A model generated the notes under the pieces. The model was not told the DNA's origin. It made no database searches and saw only the letters and a list, made by a program, of their open reading frames with translations. Source: Phylloscopus collybita (lineage: Eukaryota; Chordata; Aves; Passeriformes; Phylloscopidae). From it: a stretch of 64,000 nucleotides of DNA. Position 1 is the first letter of the stretch; the number at the start of each line of letters is the position of its first letter. Positions 37,701 through 51,659 of the stretch are shown piece after piece. The stretch is taken from NCBI GenBank assembly GCA_027886175.1, contig JAJNNQ010000013.1, forward strand, positions 1,550,001-1,614,000, read 5' to 3'. Both the position numbers and the translations under genes were made by a program.

Positions 37701-40700
37701 GGTGGTTTAGAAGCGCTGCTGTCTCCTGAGTGCCTTGTGCATTCCGCAATGAAAATCCTGATTTTCATCAGCTCCTGAGCCTTTGCCACTTGGCACCCAG
37801 CCCTGTTGTGGGCCTGCCTACTACAGCCCAGTTCCAGCCAGGCAATCAAAAGTTACAGTGCTGAGAACTATTTCTCATTTCGTTTTTGTAACATCCTAGG
37901 TAGGGAGACAGTGATATAACAATCATTTTCTCTTAATAGAGGTATTGCAAAATGTCTGCTTTAGAGTTACTCTGCTGTTAGCCCATAGTTGCCCCAAAGC
38001 AGGAGATGGGCTTATTCAGCTTTGCTGTGAGTGCTCATGTATCTTTAGCCTGGTGAGGAATGCTATGGAAGTGCCTGTGAATAAACAGACAACATGGTTC
38101 ACCCAATGGAAATATGTTTTTAATGCATTATATATGGTAAAAATAGCAAAGAGGTTCAAATGTCTTGTGTCTGAGTTTAAAAGGAAAAAGCTGCACCTCA
38201 AACGTTGGCATGAGGCCTATTAAAAGAATGGGCTTTCAGTAAATTTCCACACTTTTGTATTCAGCCCTTACTCAGTGCAAGGCATAGAGATGCTGGAGGA
38301 GAGCATGAGCACAGGTTAAGGACATAATGAGCAGTCATATGGAATATGACCTAAATACATACCCACTGTTGGAATTAATGCACCGATTTATTAATTTAAG
38401 TTCCTTTTGTTAATTAGTGCTAATCACATTGACTTAAGTAGCTCCTGACAAATGGAATTTAGAAAGAAAGCAATTATATATATAAAGAAGACAGGTTGGC
38501 ATCTTTGATTTTGCTCTGTCAGAAACAAACAGGAAATCGTAGAAAGTTTTGAAAGTTATGTTAAAATGCCTTCTGTCCAGGAGAAGAATTATTAGGGGTT
38601 ACATGAACCAAATCAGCTGGATGTGCCTTTGTGGTCATGGGAGGACAAATCCTCTCATCTGGCATCCAGAAGGTATTGTTGTAGGTGTTCAGTATTTTCA
38701 AAACAAGTTTTCACTGTGTCAAAACAAGTTCCAACAGGAACATAAAAATACAAAGGCACACTACATATGTATGTGTGATCCATGCAAAAATGCTTTCTAC
38801 TTCAGAAGGTGAATAATCAGGTGACGTAGATAAAGCCTGGAGAAGCTCTTCTATAATTCTAAGATGGCTATAGTATTGAAATAGTTTATGTAACAAGATT
38901 TTATTGCAGAATGTCAGCATAGTAATACTAGTCTGGAAAGAATGGATCAAAAACTTCAGGAAGCCTCAGTCACTCTGACCTACACCCTTCTTAATTCCTG
39001 CTTTCACCAAATTTAATTGAAAGAGGGGAGGACATTGGTGTTCTAGCTAATTTATAAAGATCAGTCATCTATGGAGTTGATGTTTTTCTGTCAGGATTCA
39101 GAGGATTTGAAGAAACTTGTAGATGTCTTGAAACAGTTCTTCTAGGAAAGCAGGAAAGAAAGATGCAAAATTATGTAAATCCCGTAGGTACAGTTCCTTT
39201 CAAAGAAGTGGACAGCAATTGGGATAAATGCCTGGGATTCTTGGTTGTATCTCATACAGCTGGACAGGATACAATTCAGTCTTTACCTCAGTCCCAGGAT
39301 TATTCAAACAAGCTCAATTTACCTGCTGGACAATTCAGACAATAGAGAATTACTGAGGAGAATGGGGTACTACCTACAGACCTTACTCCAGAAGACCTGG
39401 AAGGATTAAGTAGAACTGTTCAGACATCACCATGACTACAGGAGTGCCTGCCCAAGTCAGACCTATTAACTTGAAAAAGTAGAAGAACTCATAATTTCCT
39501 GTATGCCTTGCCTAGAGTAGGAGAAAATGGATATATTTGTCAAATACACTGGCGACTATGGTTTTGAATACACTAAGGGTCTATAATTAGAGCCAAATAT
39601 TTCCAGAATTAAACCACAGTTGCAGTACTTACTAAAATATTTCAAGAATTAAGTAAAATATTGAAATAATGGGTAGTATTTAAGAATAGTTTGCTCTCAA
39701 AGCCAGTAGTAGGAAAAAAACCCAAATGCAATAACCTGAGTCTGCCTTCAGATGAGAAGGAACGCAATATGTGTGCCTGATGCAGTGAGAGAGAAGGTCT
39801 CTATGTCTCTGTGAGAAGATGAAGGTTGTGGCTCAAGGGCTTTAATTTGCCAATAAGGACACTGTGCTGGTAGTAGAAGTGTTGCTCTACTGCTAAGTCC
39901 ATTCTTGATGTGAACCATCATGATGATTTCATCCCCTTCATCTTCCTCAAATCGTCTCTTGATGGAAAAAGCACTTAAAAGTCCCACATGTTGAGCAGAA
40001 ACAAGTAAAACATTAGTGCAAAAAGGGCTAGCATGGGTGAATTTGAGATCAGGGTGCTGGAAATCTTGGCAGTCATAAACTGAGGAATTTAAGGGGAATA
40101 TATTTTGTGAATGACTTGGGAAGATGATTCATCACCCCATGATGATTGTCCTTGTCCCAGAAATAAAAAGCAGAAATCTCACTGATACAACATTGTGTAT
40201 GCTTTTTTCCTCACAGAATTTGAGCCTTGATGTTCTGCTCTGAATTTACCACATGAAGATTTTAAGAGAAATAGAAACACCTAAACACCAAAATCCATTT
40301 TAACTTTATTACACCAGCAGCAGTAACTAGAACACAATTGCATATTTGGCTGTAGTACCAGTCCAGTAAATGCAACAGCAGAAATCAAATGTGTTGCTGG
40401 TAGAATGCTTTCACCATAAATAAATGGAAAGTGTTGTTTGATGGGAGATTGCAGCTACGTAATTTAAAATCTTTGCAGATTTTCATCATAGATGTGTGAA
40501 GGCAAAAGGTATTATTGAGTGGTCAATGCAGATTTTCTACCAACTGTATTTTAAAAACCCAGCACTAAGTCACCCTGGGGGGGGTGGAAAAAAAGTACAA
40601 TTATAATGAAATTTCACAAAAGCATGTGAATTCTGAGTCAAGTATGTTTTAAGCACGGCAAACCCACACCCTGGGATTTAGACATGTATGGGCTTCTGGA

Positions 40701-43700
40701 GACCTTGTACCACAGTCAGTGTTTCATATCACTGGAAAATATGTAAACAGCAGGTGAGCCAATCCTACCTTCTTTTAGATACTTAGCACTTGCAATAATA
40801 GCAGGACTTTCTTTCCACTGGATAATAAGGTGAAGGAAAGCGAAGTGCTTTACTCTCAACAGATGTCCTTGAGCGTAGCACCTGGAATTCATTGTACTGT
40901 GTCAAGTAGATATAGTGGTTAACTACAGCAAAATGTGTTGTTTTCTGGAGGGAAGAAAAATTTCCATAGAAACCTCCTAACTCTACTACCTTGAACTTGG
41001 AAAATGACCATTTGAGGGAACAAAAACGAAGAGACAAAAAACAATGGAGTCCTACAAGAAGCTCAACAAAGAGATAGACATGTGCCCATAAGTGTACGAA
41101 GATTGGCACCCACTCTAGGCTGAAAAGAAAGCAACTTTTTAAACACTGTTTAAGCTGAGATCTAAACCATTATGAGAAGGATGCAGCACTCAACGTGTGT
41201 TTTACTTTCTTTACATGAGTGTTGATTGTACTCAACTGATTGTACTTTGTACAAATCAGTTTCTCTGTACTTACAGGAAAATTTATGCGGGTCTTCTGAG
41301 CTTGGTGTAAGGGCAGTGTGATACAGACCCACCAAGAGCATGGCAGATGAAAGGTGGAGAAAGAAGGATCTCCATCTTTCCCAGAAAGGTGAAAAGGCAT
41401 TGATCAAAAGCTGATTGCTGCCATTTGACACAGCCTTGAGGGACAATAGGTCAAGTAAGCTTTCTTATCTTCAGGGTAATTCAACAGGTACCCAAGTTAC
41501 TGTTGTTGGGGATTTTTAACAACAGTTCTCCAGAGCTGTTATTAAAAAAAACCCTGAGCTGAAAAGCATATCTAGTGTATATAAAAGTAATAATTTCAAA
41601 ATAATTTGGAGATGACCTGAGAATATCATGTGGCAAAGTTTCTGAGAAAAAAAATCTGATTTTTTTTTTATATTAATTCCTTTGGTATAGCACAAATCAT
41701 AGTTATTGAGGGTGTAAATTCATGTGAATATGTTAATATGAATAGAGTATGAGGAATGTATCTTTTTCCAAAGTTCATGTTTATATTCACTGTTTCTCTG
41801 TGCCTGTATTTACAAGATGCTGGGGCATGAGTGTTGCCTCTTGGTTTAAAATCTTTCTATAAGGAATAACATTGCATGTGAAAGATGCCTTTACCATGCA
41901 GTCTATAGCAGAGTATTGTCCTTCAAAAAAATTTGTATTTCTCTTAAAGTTATTTCATGTCATGTGTTCTGACATAATAGTTTGTGTCATGGTACTATTT
42001 GGGCAGAAACGTGCACTTTGACTTCAGTGCCAGGTGGTTGATAGATGAAACTTACTCAGAAAGTGATTGGTGCTTCTTTTCCTCCTTACTGGTAATCTGC
42101 AGAGATTGTTGTAATTAAAATGTTGTCATTTCCATTTCACAGGAAATTCAAGTAACACATGGTTTTGTCCCAAACTTTGGATGAAGTTTAAAAGATTTAG
42201 AAAAAAAAATTCCAATGTTCATTAAGGAGTTTCACTTAACTTCTCCTACTTCCCCATTTTTCCTCCTCAATCTACTAAGTGTGCTGTAGCTGATAGAGTC
42301 CTATCAGGTATACTGGGCTTTTGGATCTCTTAGCAGGGCCTTTCTTGTTTTGGTTTGGGGGGTTAAGGGAGCAGTGTTAATTTATTTTTTGTGTATGTGG
42401 TGTATATGTGATGAACCGTAATTATCTTTGATTTTGTTTCATCTGAGATACATAAGGTGTATGGGAGAGGGACAGAAATGCAGGAACATAACCTGAGTAC
42501 ATTTGTGGTACTGCATTTGCTTCAGTCTGGAGAAGACCAAAATGATAAGGGCAACATTAAGCATGTACTTCAAGGTATAAAAAGGAAAGAAAAAAAAAAA
42601 AAGTAGACATTTAAATTGATAAAGTACTGAAGGAATTTTTGTAGTGTATGGAACATTGCCAAGAGGTTCATGTCAACTACCAGTAAAATAACATCCTCTT
42701 TGAAAGAGTACATCTGATCAGAATGTAGGGAGGTGTTAGACACTGTTTTGCAGCAGAGGATACAAGCTCTCCTGCAGGAATCAGTGAAAAGAAAGGATGC
42801 AAGTGTAGATAAAGTTGGTGTGGGAGGATGTTTGTGGTATCATAAGCATTCATTCTGGAATTTACCTAACAGAAAAGGCATATATAATTACTGCATATTA
42901 TGCAGTAAGTGTGGGTTTAATATAAAGCACAGAAATGCCATAAATGAAAAGAAACAAAATGTAGGAAAATAGTTCTGATTGTATCCCATTTAATGATTAA
43001 GAATTTCTACCATTTTGGAAGAGGGAACTTTTAAGTAACATTAATCAAGTCAATTAAGATCATGTGTATGGAAGAGAGTCTGCAGAGAAGCTATCAAAGA
43101 GGAAGGGAGAAGCTATTTAAAATAAACAAGCAGAGAAGCATAATTAAATGTTAGGACAGATAAAGCAAGGACAAGTAAAAGGAATAGATCCTGACATTGG
43201 CAACATGCAGGTGGTGCTCCTTGAGCTAGCAAAATACATAGAATTAAACAGGACTTACAAAAACTACAATTTCAAAGGTATGGTAGAAAAAACACAGATA
43301 CAGAAATGGCACTCATCTGTTGAGATCAGGGGACAGGCAGACCTTCTCAGCTGGTTTATGTACGTGTGTGTGCCAGCATGAACAATCACTTCTGCAGGCA
43401 TGATTAATGAGGGTTGTTTTCTGAACTTTGCTTCAATAAACCAAAGTGTGTTCTGTAAATACACAGCACAATCTGTATATGCTATAAAATTTGTGTGCTG
43501 GTTGTCCTCTTTCTGGTTTCCATTTCTGGGATCAGCTCTTCAGTCCAGAAATGCTTTTATTTTCAATTGCTCTTTTAACCTTTGGACAGCATCTCATGTG
43601 TGTTTACAGCTTGGGCACAAAAGCTGACTGCAGCTATCTGTTAATTAATTTGCCAGGCGCAACCTCACAAAGAGAGAGGAGTGTTCTCTTCATGGTCTTG

Positions 43701-44555
43701 CAACTTTTTTAGGTGTGAGGAAGTATGATTGTTATTCAGTGATTGCCAAAGCTTCTACTGCAGTTATGAAACACATCATGAAAATTGTGAAGCTGATCAT
43801 TGTGTGTTTGCTTCAGGAGGTAAACCAGGAGAGAGATCTGGAATCTAATAAATGACATTGCAGCTATTCTCACTTTAGATTTCTTCCTGATGAGGAGAAC
43901 AGGAGAGAAATCTATAGAGACCAGTGATAGAAATAGAAAAGAAGATTTAAAAAAAAAAGAGAAGGTGAAAGGTTGGTGAAAAATGCAGTAGGCAGAAAGG
44001 CAGAATGATGAAGCAACTTTTAATATAACTGGCAAGTAAAGAGCATCCCTGGGACATGTAAAACACGTTTATTACATGGTTGAGTATCTCAGCAAAAAAA
44101 TCTCAAAGGTACAGTTCTAACTCAATTTTGGATACGTAGGATTAGTTCATTTTATGGATTTATGAGTCACTTGATCCTTTGTAAGGAGGGTAGACTAAGA
44201 TCCAAAATATACGAAGCACACTTTAAAAAGGAACATTGTCCTATAAATTTTGAAGTTTAATAAAAGGAATTACAGTTCATACAATGTTGTTAGTATTTAT
44301 TTGCTGCATTTTCTGTAAACTGCTGACATCAGCAGTGACAGTATTGTGTCAAGGTTTCTGAGATAGATAAAGAGCTTATCTCCTATACGTGTTCTGACTT
44401 CTCTTCACTATTTTCCTGCTCCATTGCCTTGTCTGTCTTTGGGCCTTTTGTACCATATGTGAAGCCTTTTCCACACAGGGGAAACATCAAGTGCTTCAAT
44501 TCATGCTTTTAAGATTACTCCTTCCTAATCATATATTTTCTGTTCTTTTCACTAG

Positions 44556-44619
44556 GACATATTTCAAGACATTTGTCCCTCAGTTCCAGGAGGCAGCATT
44601 TGCTAATGGGAAGCTTTAA
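44556..44619 (+). CDS. BABAM2: BABAM2 terminal coding exon with stop codon
   Basis: The first base (G) completes the split Lys codon. The remaining 20 codons encode TYFKTFVPQFQEAAFANGKL, followed by TAA at 44617-44619. This is the diagnostic C-terminus of BRE/BRCC45. From memory, mammals have Ala where this protein has Thr at the first position. The exon supplies the C-terminal tail that packs after the UEV domain. The acceptor is TTCACTAG. With the four upstream exons it closes a reading frame of about 157 residues with no break or stop, so the gene looks functional. Confidence 0.97.
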
Positions 44620-45415
44620 ACAGCTTTGGGCATGGAAACTATACTGGACAGATCCTTCAGTCTGCACATGTCAGCCCAGAAGAATCCCTGGAAATGGGTT
44701 GGACTGTCTTGATAGGTGCTTTCTTGCCTCTGAACTGGTTTTGGTGGCTTCAGTTTTTGAAAGAAAGACCTCGCTAGCATGCTTAGAACTGAATATTTGA
44801 TATTAGTCCTGCCCCTTTGTCTCTGCCACCACCATCCCTTTATATGTATCTATTGGATTAAATTTAAAACAGCGTGTATTGATATGATAACACTTTCTTG
44901 TGCCAACAATGTCCTGTATGTTATGCCTTGTTTCCTTGTCTTCAGATGGTCTCAATCAAATTGCTTTTCCCCACCGAAAGATGATGTAATGTGTATATTT
45001 AGTTAACATTTTCAGCTTATCCTAAGAGAACATGAAACTGCCCTATGTACCAGGAATGCCTCATGGACTGTACAGTGCCATGTTCTGCCTTGGAGGTTTG
45101 TGTCTCACTGGGGCTGTTACTCTCACAGGTATGGATACGAGTTGCACACTTCAATTCTCAGTGCCTTTCCAGTGGAAGTTAATATGGCAAGGTGTTTGAG
45201 GTTTGGTGGTTTTTCTAGTACTTCTGTTGAAAGCTCATTTGATGTGAAGTGTTAGGCTTTTATGCTTTGTTTTTATTTCCAGTTGTACAGTTTTGGTGTT
45301 TTCCTAATGAGCGCCCCTTGCCATTACAAAAAAGTTCTACTTCTTCAGTATCAACGTGCAAGTCTCTAGTTATATAAACCAGTATAACAAAATAAAGCTC
45401 TTTCATAGACCTGTA
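44620..45415 (+). other. BABAM2: BABAM2 3' untranslated region (inferred end)
   Basis: The sequence after the TAA stop has no further recognisable coding content. It runs to an AATAAA at 45391-45396, so transcript cleavage would be expected about 10-30 bases later. Open frames at 44573-44800 and 44779-45006 overlap the UTR and are chance frames. Another AATAAA-type hexamer lies near 45740, so a longer UTR is possible. The exact end is an inference. Confidence 0.6.
45391..45396 (+). terminator. BABAM2: Likely BABAM2 polyadenylation signal AATAAA
   Basis: Canonical AATAAA hexamer about 770 bases after the stop codon, the first plausible one in the 3' UTR. It is followed within 30 bases by a T-rich stretch. 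Transcript 3'-end data would be needed to confirm that it is used. Confidence 0.55.
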
Positions 45416-48400
45416 ATTTTTCCAAATAAGATAAATACTGCTAAGAAGCAAACTTTCAGCAAAGGAATGAATGATGTGTTGGAAAATAGCTGATGAAATA
45501 ATGTAGGGCTATAGATATTTAGCTTAATGCTTAAGTTCAGCATATCTTCTCAGAAAATATTTTTAAGTGTATATAACTGGAAACATTACCTCTCCAAATT
45601 CTGAAATGCCAAATGCAAAATCCCACCTATTCATCCTTTTTTTCCTGCTTATGTCAGGCACACCAGTTGGGACTAATGGTCACGATGTCACTTCCCCAAT
45701 TAATTTGTGAATAGACCAAGGTACTTTCCAGTAAGGAATAAAATTAACAGTCTGTTGCTTATAAATGGTATCTGGAAAATGTGCCCTACTTCTGCTAAAT
45801 ACAAGGAACTACATGAATAGTATACAGATGATACAGTGGAACTGAAAAACATTTGATTTTTAATTATTCACTATAGCACCACAAGCAAGGAAGTCTCGTC
45901 AAACTACTTGATTGGCAGTATTCTCCTACCCTTTCTACAACTTGTTATTTTGCATGAAAAATAGTGCTCTTCAGGGTTTCTGTTCACCTAGGAAATACAG
46001 GTGGGTTTTGAGTAGAGAAGCTTAAGAATTAAGAATTATGCAAATAATTCGCCTCTAGAAACTACAAGTATTTTTAGCTAGTTTGTGGGCAAATTTTAAT
46101 TTATGTTTAATACTGAAGTTCTTGGCTGAAAAATTAAGCTGCAAACAAAATCAGAAGCTTTACTGTAATTCTGCAGAGCAGGCATGTTGTGTCCTGTGAC
46201 CCAGCCCTTTGTGATTCTCAGTGCATTATCTGAGGACTGTCAACAAGGTCTGACCTGCATTCCCTCTGTGGAGACATTGCATGAGGCTTTTGCATGCTAA
46301 GAGCAGATGTGGAAGCTAATGTTTTTGTGTGAATGGCAAAATCATAACTGAACAACCTCAGGTGACTAAGAACAAAATACTGTTTAGTATACTGGGATGA
46401 GCTCACCTCTGCATTTCTTCAGGTAAAAGCCAAAGCCACAGATACAGATTTAAGAATAAGCCAACCTTGTGAATGGGGTGGGAGAAGGAGAGTGGCTAAT
46501 GAAAAACATTTGTTCTCATAGTGTTCAAAATCTGATAGAAACAATCTCTAGCCATCTTCAAAAGGTATAAACCAAACCCTTAAGTTGCATCAGTACATTC
46601 CTGGAATCTTACATTTTATAACTTTGATTCAGTGTTGTACTGATTGCCCCATGAACACAGTGTGTGCTTTATATACCTGATTGCCCAAGTGGCACCAGTT
46701 GCTTATTTTTTTTTATCTTTTCAGAAGTTATCATAATTCAAAGGCTAGCAATTGCAAAATGTTTTGAAAAGAGGTCCACTCTTCAGAATTTAGATTTATT
46801 CTCAACCAAAAATGTATCCTTCACCTCAGTCCTAGTAATTTTGGACAATTAACTGCTTTATTATTATTAAAGAGTTTTAGAAGCAATGTAAGAAAATACT
46901 TTGAGGGTACAAAAAGCCTAAAGCAGCAATTCTTTGTGCTGAATTCAATAGTTTCACCAACTTTTCACTAACATACATAGAAGCAAGTCAATGGTTTCAG
47001 TCTAATTTTAATGTCATGTTACAATTGGTAGCATTTTGGAAAAAAAATAAAAGATAGAAAATATGAAAAGCTGTACTGTTTGTGTTTAAGATAAGCCTAT
47101 CAATTTTCAGATTAGAAGGCATTTTTGTTACACTTAATGAACATTTTCTTTATTTCAAGGTCACCCTTCACTCTTTGACCTAGATGGTATTTTATGGATC
47201 CCTTTCTAATAGTCCTCAGAAGTGTTGGGAGTGCTAGCTCTCCAGATGGGGTACTGAGAGAAGAGACACTGGAATGAGCAAAAGCTTCTCCCCAGGAGAA
47301 TTACCATATAAATACTATACCAGAAGAGGGGGTTTGTTTGAATAATTTTATATCAAACCAGGTCTCCATTGAAGGCATTTAAGTTATCCATGAAAGTTGG
47401 GATCTAACGAGTTGTAGTTATTTCTGTTACCTCCTGTTTTATTATATTTCCATTGAGGCCAGTTTAACAGCACCAAGACTCTCAGCACTTCCTTCCCTAT
47501 TATGTGATATATGCAATTGAAGGGAGCAGTCAGACCTAGGCTATTTTTCCTTGGCTTATGAGAACCACAAAACATAGGAGAAAAATAGCAATGTTGCAAA
47601 CATATCCCAAAAAAGCCTAAACTCTACACTATCCTACTTTTGACTGAAAAAAATGCATTAAGTCTTGAGTTACTAAGCCCTGCTAATGCAGAGTTTTCCA
47701 AAGGCTCTTAAATCACAAACTTAGAGTCAAGCCTTCGTTCATCTGCATACATAATCCACTGTCCTAGAAGTAATACTGAAGCTTATGTATTCAAAGTCAG
47801 ACTTTTTGTGACCTTGCTGGAAAGACTGGACAAACAGCTGGAAGAATAAATAAAAGGTAACTATACCATACATTGTTTGGCCTTCATTGATCTTTGCATT
47901 CTGCTTGCCACTGCTTTGTTGATTGGCACTTTTCATTTGCTGAATCAGCAGGTTTTGGTGTTGCCACCGTCCTTGAGCATCCTCCCATTCATACAGAGAG
48001 TAGACTTGAGTCAGTTTTTGAGAAGAGATCATTGCTGGAGTTCTTTGCACAGGAGATCATTGCACAGATCTCCTGTGCATTGTTAAGCCCTCCCTAGGGA
48101 TGTTTCTCTCTATGTTCCCTTTCTCTCATCCTGTCTGGAACCTGCAGCAGTAAGTATCTTTGGTGAATCAGTCAGTGGATGAGATTTAGCCATGAAGTGC
48201 AGTACTTTAAGTCTTACTTCAGGTGGTTTTACACAGAGACTTCTTTCCTAGGAAAGAGGATTAAATCTTGAGCATTCTCCATTGAGCAGTGCCCCCCTAA
48301 TATAAGGCTGGGGGTTTAGCAGAGCTCAGAAACCTGTTTAAGTGATGAGTAGGGACTGCAGCTTAGACATCCTTCTGTGCCAGCAGCCCTAACCAGAGAA

Positions 48401-50839
48401 GCAGCAGGCAAGAGAAACTTGTAGCAGCACGTGAAGGTCACCAGTGCAGGTCTGAAATACATTTCTAGTACTGTGTCTGTGCAGCAGTGACATGGAGATG
48501 AGGAGGGCAGTCCTTTGTCAGTGCAGAAGGGAAGTGTCTCACCTTCTAACCTTCTCACAAAGAAAAAGAAAAATCTTTTTCTGTGCTGCAAGGAGGTGGC
48601 AAGCTGTGGACACAACTTATGACCACAATTGTTAATTATGAGGTGCTATTCCTTGCCCTTGCGAAGCAAATGAAGTCTGTGACCCAACTGAACTGCCAGT
48701 GAATTGCCACTCTTCCCTTAAATTACTTAGGTCCCTGTAATTGATGCATTGTGACGCTCATTAAACCTAAAAGTTACTCTTACTTCTTAAATGTTACTCA
48801 AAATCCCTTAAGTCATCTCCTTTTCAGTTTTTATGTTCAGGTCTCTGTCCTCTTCTGGGATAATTTAGCTTCATCCTTACTAGTTACTGTTATTTTTAGC
48901 AAACTTGAGTTCTTTCTTTTAACAAGGCAGCAAGGTGTATGCCAACATCTTGTGGGCCTACATTAAATATAGAATTATTTGCTGTAAAAATAAATAGAAG
49001 CTGGTTTTTATTTACTAAGGTAAGTGTTGTGTTCTCCACAACAGGAGAATTCTGAGGAAAGGCTATTACCAGATCACTGAGATAATCATGCTGATGGCAC
49101 TGGGTATATTTTTTTTACTAACTCTTCATTTCATTTCCATATTAGCAAACTAGCAGGTGCAATGTGAGTTGTCCTTTCCTGAAGGAAGCCTGCACCTAAA
49201 TAAAGCATTGGTCAGACAGTATCTTTTCTTGTTTATACTTTGCATCAATAGGGTTTGCCCTTATGGGGAAAGCCAGTAAAAGTCTGAAAAATGTCTATAA
49301 ACAATGCAGGTTTTTTTAATATTTTAATTTACTGATTTTTGTAGATTCAGAGAATAATTTAACATTGTTCTGGGGGAAGGTAAACAACACAAATATCAGA
49401 AACATGCAAGAAATTTTAGCTATGTAGGAAATAAAAATCTAGCAGTCAGAGTATTATTCTGCAAGAACTTGAGGGTTCTGCCATTTATTTCTAAGCATGT
49501 GCCTTGAAAGACCATGGTGTGTAGGTAATTGTAGTCCTCCTTCTCTTATTCTATTCCCTGTCTGATGTTAAAAAGCTCAGTTCTTGGTTCCAAGGCACTG
49601 CACAAACACCATTTTGTTGAAGTGGTAGTTACCAAGCAAAAAAAGCAAGGGGGGAAACTTGCTTTTGGCTGCTGAAAATAGGTCTTAAATCATCAAGAAA
49701 TCAGAAAGGAAGCAAGGTTTGGCGGCTGCCCTGCCACTTGCTGAGTCTACAATATATGGCCCTTTAAACGTGCACCCAGTACAAAATACAGGAGGTTTTT
49801 CTTGCAGTGCTAAAGAATAAATGCAGTTCTAAGCAACAGGAAGTAAAGCAAGCATTTCATTGCAAAATACACACTACAAGTCTGACATTATTTGTGTCTA
49901 CAGCTCCCCGCGTTTCTCCTGTCACCAGAAAGGGTGAAGAATTAATGCCTGGTGCTGCAGCTGCCCACAGTGAAAATTGATCCTTGGGGTACTCCATGTT
50001 TTCATCCAACTTTAGTTAAGCCCTAGTGATGCTTTTTCTGTCCCTGAGGATGGCAAAGCAGTACCAGGGAGCAGCAAATCTTACACTGTCAGGGGTTTCT
50101 GTTCCACTGCTGCTCCATTTCAAGCCCTTGATTTGGGTGGGGCGAGTACTTTGGAAGCCTTCAAGCCTGCCAGCAATCAGGGTACATTTTATTTCCTCGT
50201 TGTTTATTTGAAATGGTTCACGCTGATCCTAATTTGACATCCTGTTTCCCTTATTCCACTGTCCCTTTCAGCAAAATTTTTTCAGTGCTTGTTTAAACAC
50301 CAGAGCCATCGAGGTTATTTGTGTCTTTTGAAGGGGATGTAGCACTGGTGCAAGAGTAGCAGCTCGAGGTTGGAGCCCTGCGTTTCTTCTCTGAACTGCA
50401 GCGTCAGCAGCAGCCCAAGTGTCACACAGCCCTCCCAGCAAACCTCACTTGAGCTGCGTGTGACAGGCTGGCAACCTGGGGTGACAAAAATCCAGACCTG
50501 TTTTTCACTTTTCCTCAGAGGAGCAGCAAAAGGGCCTCTGCTGGCTCAGGCACTGCGTGCAGCCCGTGAGATCCCGGCTGCAGGAGCTGGCGGGCTTTGG
50601 TTGCTCATCAGCTGGGACTAGGTTCATTTCTGTGCCCAACACAGGGGCTGTGCCAGGGGGCAATGCCACCCTGCTGATGCTGCCGAAGCCAGGTGTTTCC
50701 TCTTAATGCCTTGATAGGAACAGGCAGCTGCAAAATCCCACTGCAACTCAAGTCCAGCCCTGCCAGCTAAGAGTGGTTTCTTGTGTGTTTTGGCCAGCTG
50801 AGCCTGCTCCCTGATGAAACAGGCACTGTTGGCTTGCTG
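45416..50839. other. Intergenic DNA downstream of BABAM2
   Basis: No gene is recognisable on either strand. The sequence begins AT-rich and becomes GC-richer after about 48 kb. A perfect 13-bp inverted repeat lies at 48046-48079. The open frames at 47739-48050, 48316-48615 and 50370-50621 have no domain or splice support and look like chance. If gene order matches mammals, the next gene to the right should be FOSL2. Confidence 0.6.
48046..48079. repeat. Perfect 13-bp inverted repeat with 8-base loop
   Basis: TGCACAGGAGATC (48046-48058) and its exact reverse complement GATCTCCTGTGCA (48067-48079) are separated by ATTGCACA. As RNA this would form a stable hairpin. The stem is too short for a typical microRNA precursor. 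A related GAGATCATTGC word lies 33 bases upstream. Confidence 0.9.
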
Positions 50840-51240
50840 TGCTTCCTAGACTTGCTGCACTCGCTGTCTGCATCTCCCTGTCCCTTGGATGCAGTGCTAT
50901 TAGAAAACACGCTTGTAGTCCTCGAGAGAGATGACCTGAAGATCAGGATACTCTTTGGAACACGTGCTTTATTGGTCGTGGGAAGGCAGCCTGACTGGGG
51001 AAGGGTCCAAGGGATCCAGTGCAAAGTCTAAGAGAGTCTAAGGGAAGGCACGCAAAGAGGGGGAACTCTCTGTTACATTTTATTTTAACTTTTTCTATTG
51101 TGAATATGCTAATGAACATTAACTAATTATTTTAAGATATAAAACTTACAGAATCTACATACAGCCTATGGGAGCTACAACATTACAATACTACTCTACA
51201 TACCAAAACCTGTGAAACCCACCTTATCCCTGATACTTGA
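50840..51240 (-). mobile_element. Possible solo LTR of an avian endogenous retrovirus, minus strand
   Basis: On the minus strand, an AT-rich U3-like part with ATTAGCATATTC-type words is followed about 150 bases later by a poly(A) signal AATAAAGCACGTG (plus strand TTTATT at 50968-50973) and a GC-richer U5-like tail. This order is that of a retroviral LTR, and the style resembles bird ERV LTRs as I know them. Terminal TG/CA, primer-binding site and gag/pol/env were not found. It may extend to about 51520. Confidence 0.35.
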
Positions 51241-51659
51241 GAAGGTGCAGCTTTTCATTCATCTTTTTGTCTTGGCAGGGGTGTCACTGACCCACCCAGC
51301 CAAAGCCTTTCAGCTGCTTAATCACCTTTTTCTTGTCCATGCTTACAGTTCAAACTTTGCTTTTAATTCTATTCCTCTTGTGAGTTTCATAGTTTTAGAA
51401 TCTTTTACTATTAAATTATCTCTGCAAGGCCTAGCTACTTCATCCTCCCCAACACAGTGCTGCACGCCCATTTTCCTCTTGGCTATAGGGGAGCTCTCGG
51501 GCAGCTCACAGGGGAACCAGGAGAGAGGATGCATCTCCTGGTTTCAGCAAGGAAGAGGTGAGTTTGGGTGAGCGAGTTTGGGCTCTGAGAATTTGCCTTG
51601 TCTTCCTCAGAGCACCCGCAGGCCTGGTAGCCAAGAAGAAATGTCAGCTTGTGTCTAAT

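Larger units (their letters stand above)
26399..44555 (+). other. BABAM2: BABAM2 last intron, 18.2 kb
   Basis: A phase 2 intron from GTAAGT to the acceptor CTTTTCACTAG, the largest gap in the visible gene. Contents recognised: a CR1 3' end on the plus strand (30630-31091), an LTR-like CpG-bearing piece (31740-32060), an old CR1/L3-type reverse-transcriptase relic on the minus strand (about 33990-34780) and a block of unknown nature with a pyrimidine-rich plus strand (28600-29850). The remaining sequence, including 35700-44500, shows only AT-rich unique-looking DNA with chance open frames. Confidence 0.85.
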
